The translations under genes and the position numbers were made by a program. From Vespula vulgaris (taxonomy: Eukaryota; Arthropoda; Insecta; Hymenoptera; Vespidae): a DNA stretch of 64,000 nt. Each line of letters begins with the position of its first letter. Position 1 is the first letter of the stretch. Below the pieces are notes generated by a model that worked only from the letters and a program-made list of their open reading frames with translations, did not search any database and had not been told where the DNA came from. The stretch lies in NCBI RefSeq assembly GCF_905475345.1, contig NC_066589.1, forward strand, positions 6,999,501 to 7,063,500, read 5' to 3'. Below are positions 63,534 to 64,000 of this stretch, one piece after another.

Positions 63534-64000
63534 TTCAAATAATTCAACGTGTAATTATACTATCGTTTATATATATTTCTGTAATACAAAGATAAGATAA
63601 TAGAAGAAATATTAACACGTATTTCTTCGTTTTTCGAGATTATCCGTTTATGATATAGATTGCAAACAAGTCACGAATTAGGTTAGTTGGTATTCCACTG
63701 TAAGCAATAACGGTCAAATACATAAAGCGTTCTAATACGAGCATATTTTTAGTTAAGTCTGCATTAGTGTTATTTAAAAAAGATATTCTGAGAAAAATTT
63801 ATTGATTCGAAAAGTCAAGATTTTTCTTTTATCATCTTACTTTCACCTTAGGTCTTTTCGTCCGTTCAGGACGAGCCTGTCGACTACAACGATTCGAGAA
63901 AACCGGTTTCGGACGTAACCGCTTATGTTCAAGAATATTGCTTAATATTGTCGTCAAATGCACGGATGTCTTCAAAAAGTGCTTTACGTTTTTGTACAGA
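63534..64000. other. upstream region of the zinc-finger gene
   Basis: Promoter and 5' untranslated region are expected here. The end is more GC-rich (about 63850-63940) and could be the start of another, divergent gene, but nothing can be identified before the window ends. Confidence 0.35.

Noticed and set aside
1..64000. tRNA, rRNA, known microRNA and CRISPR arrays
   Set aside because: I looked by eye for tRNA B-box-like motifs, a few well-known microRNA seeds (let-7, miR-1, bantam) and spaced repeats, and found none convincing. A covariance-model search would be needed to be sure.

Overview
This is an AT-rich, intron-rich insect nuclear DNA window. Spliced proteins closely match insect and animal families (myosin VI, FAAH2, AP-1 mu, MOB1/Mats, Germ cell-less, a Ly6 protein and a ZAD zinc-finger protein). 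The ZAD zinc finger, the short AT-rich introns, the many TA, GA and CT microsatellites, and scattered 'TACAGGGTGT' repeat ends fit a holometabolous insect. Hymenoptera is my best guess, but it is inference. No bacterial, viral, CRISPR or rRNA/tRNA feature was recognised. All exon joins were read by eye from GT/GC..AG boundaries. Every gene model sums to a whole number of codons.

Layout. 1-11.6 kb: no convincing coding gene; AT-rich DNA with GC-richer islands, a degenerate ~32-bp minisatellite and two MITE-like elements. 11.6-19.8 kb (+): complete 17-exon myosin VI gene with a phase-neutral 48-nt cassette exon. 20.8-25.1 kb (-): complete fatty-acid amide hydrolase 2-like gene (copy 1), convergent with myosin VI. 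29.4-30.6 kb (-): AP-1 clathrin adaptor mu subunit in one uninterrupted coding exon. 31.6-36.7 kb (-): second, diverged FAAH2-like gene (copy 2), with one extra intron and a GC-AG intron. 36.7-42.5 kb: AT-rich spacer with a perfect 20-bp hairpin and a 312-bp tandem duplication. 42.5-44.2 kb (-): mats (MOB1), whose start lies in a 14-nt coding exon. 45.2-47.2 kb (+): germ cell-less (BTB), divergent from mats across about 1 kb. 52.6-58.0 kb (-): three-exon Ly6/three-finger protein, probably GPI-anchored. 60.4-63.5 kb (-): nine-exon ZAD-C2H2 zinc-finger gene with about 13 fingers.

How they relate. The genes are mostly unrelated housekeeping or developmental loci: actin motor, lipid amide hydrolysis, vesicle coat, Hippo signalling, germline BTB adaptor, neuronal or junctional Ly6, transcription factor. 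The clear local event is duplication of FAAH2, with the AP-1 mu gene lying between the copies on the same strand. No new multi-gene system was found. The most distinctive signals are the FAAH2 pair and its splice oddities, the decayed exon duplication in copy 1, the myosin VI cassette exon, the perfect hairpin near 37.36 kb, and several repeat families.
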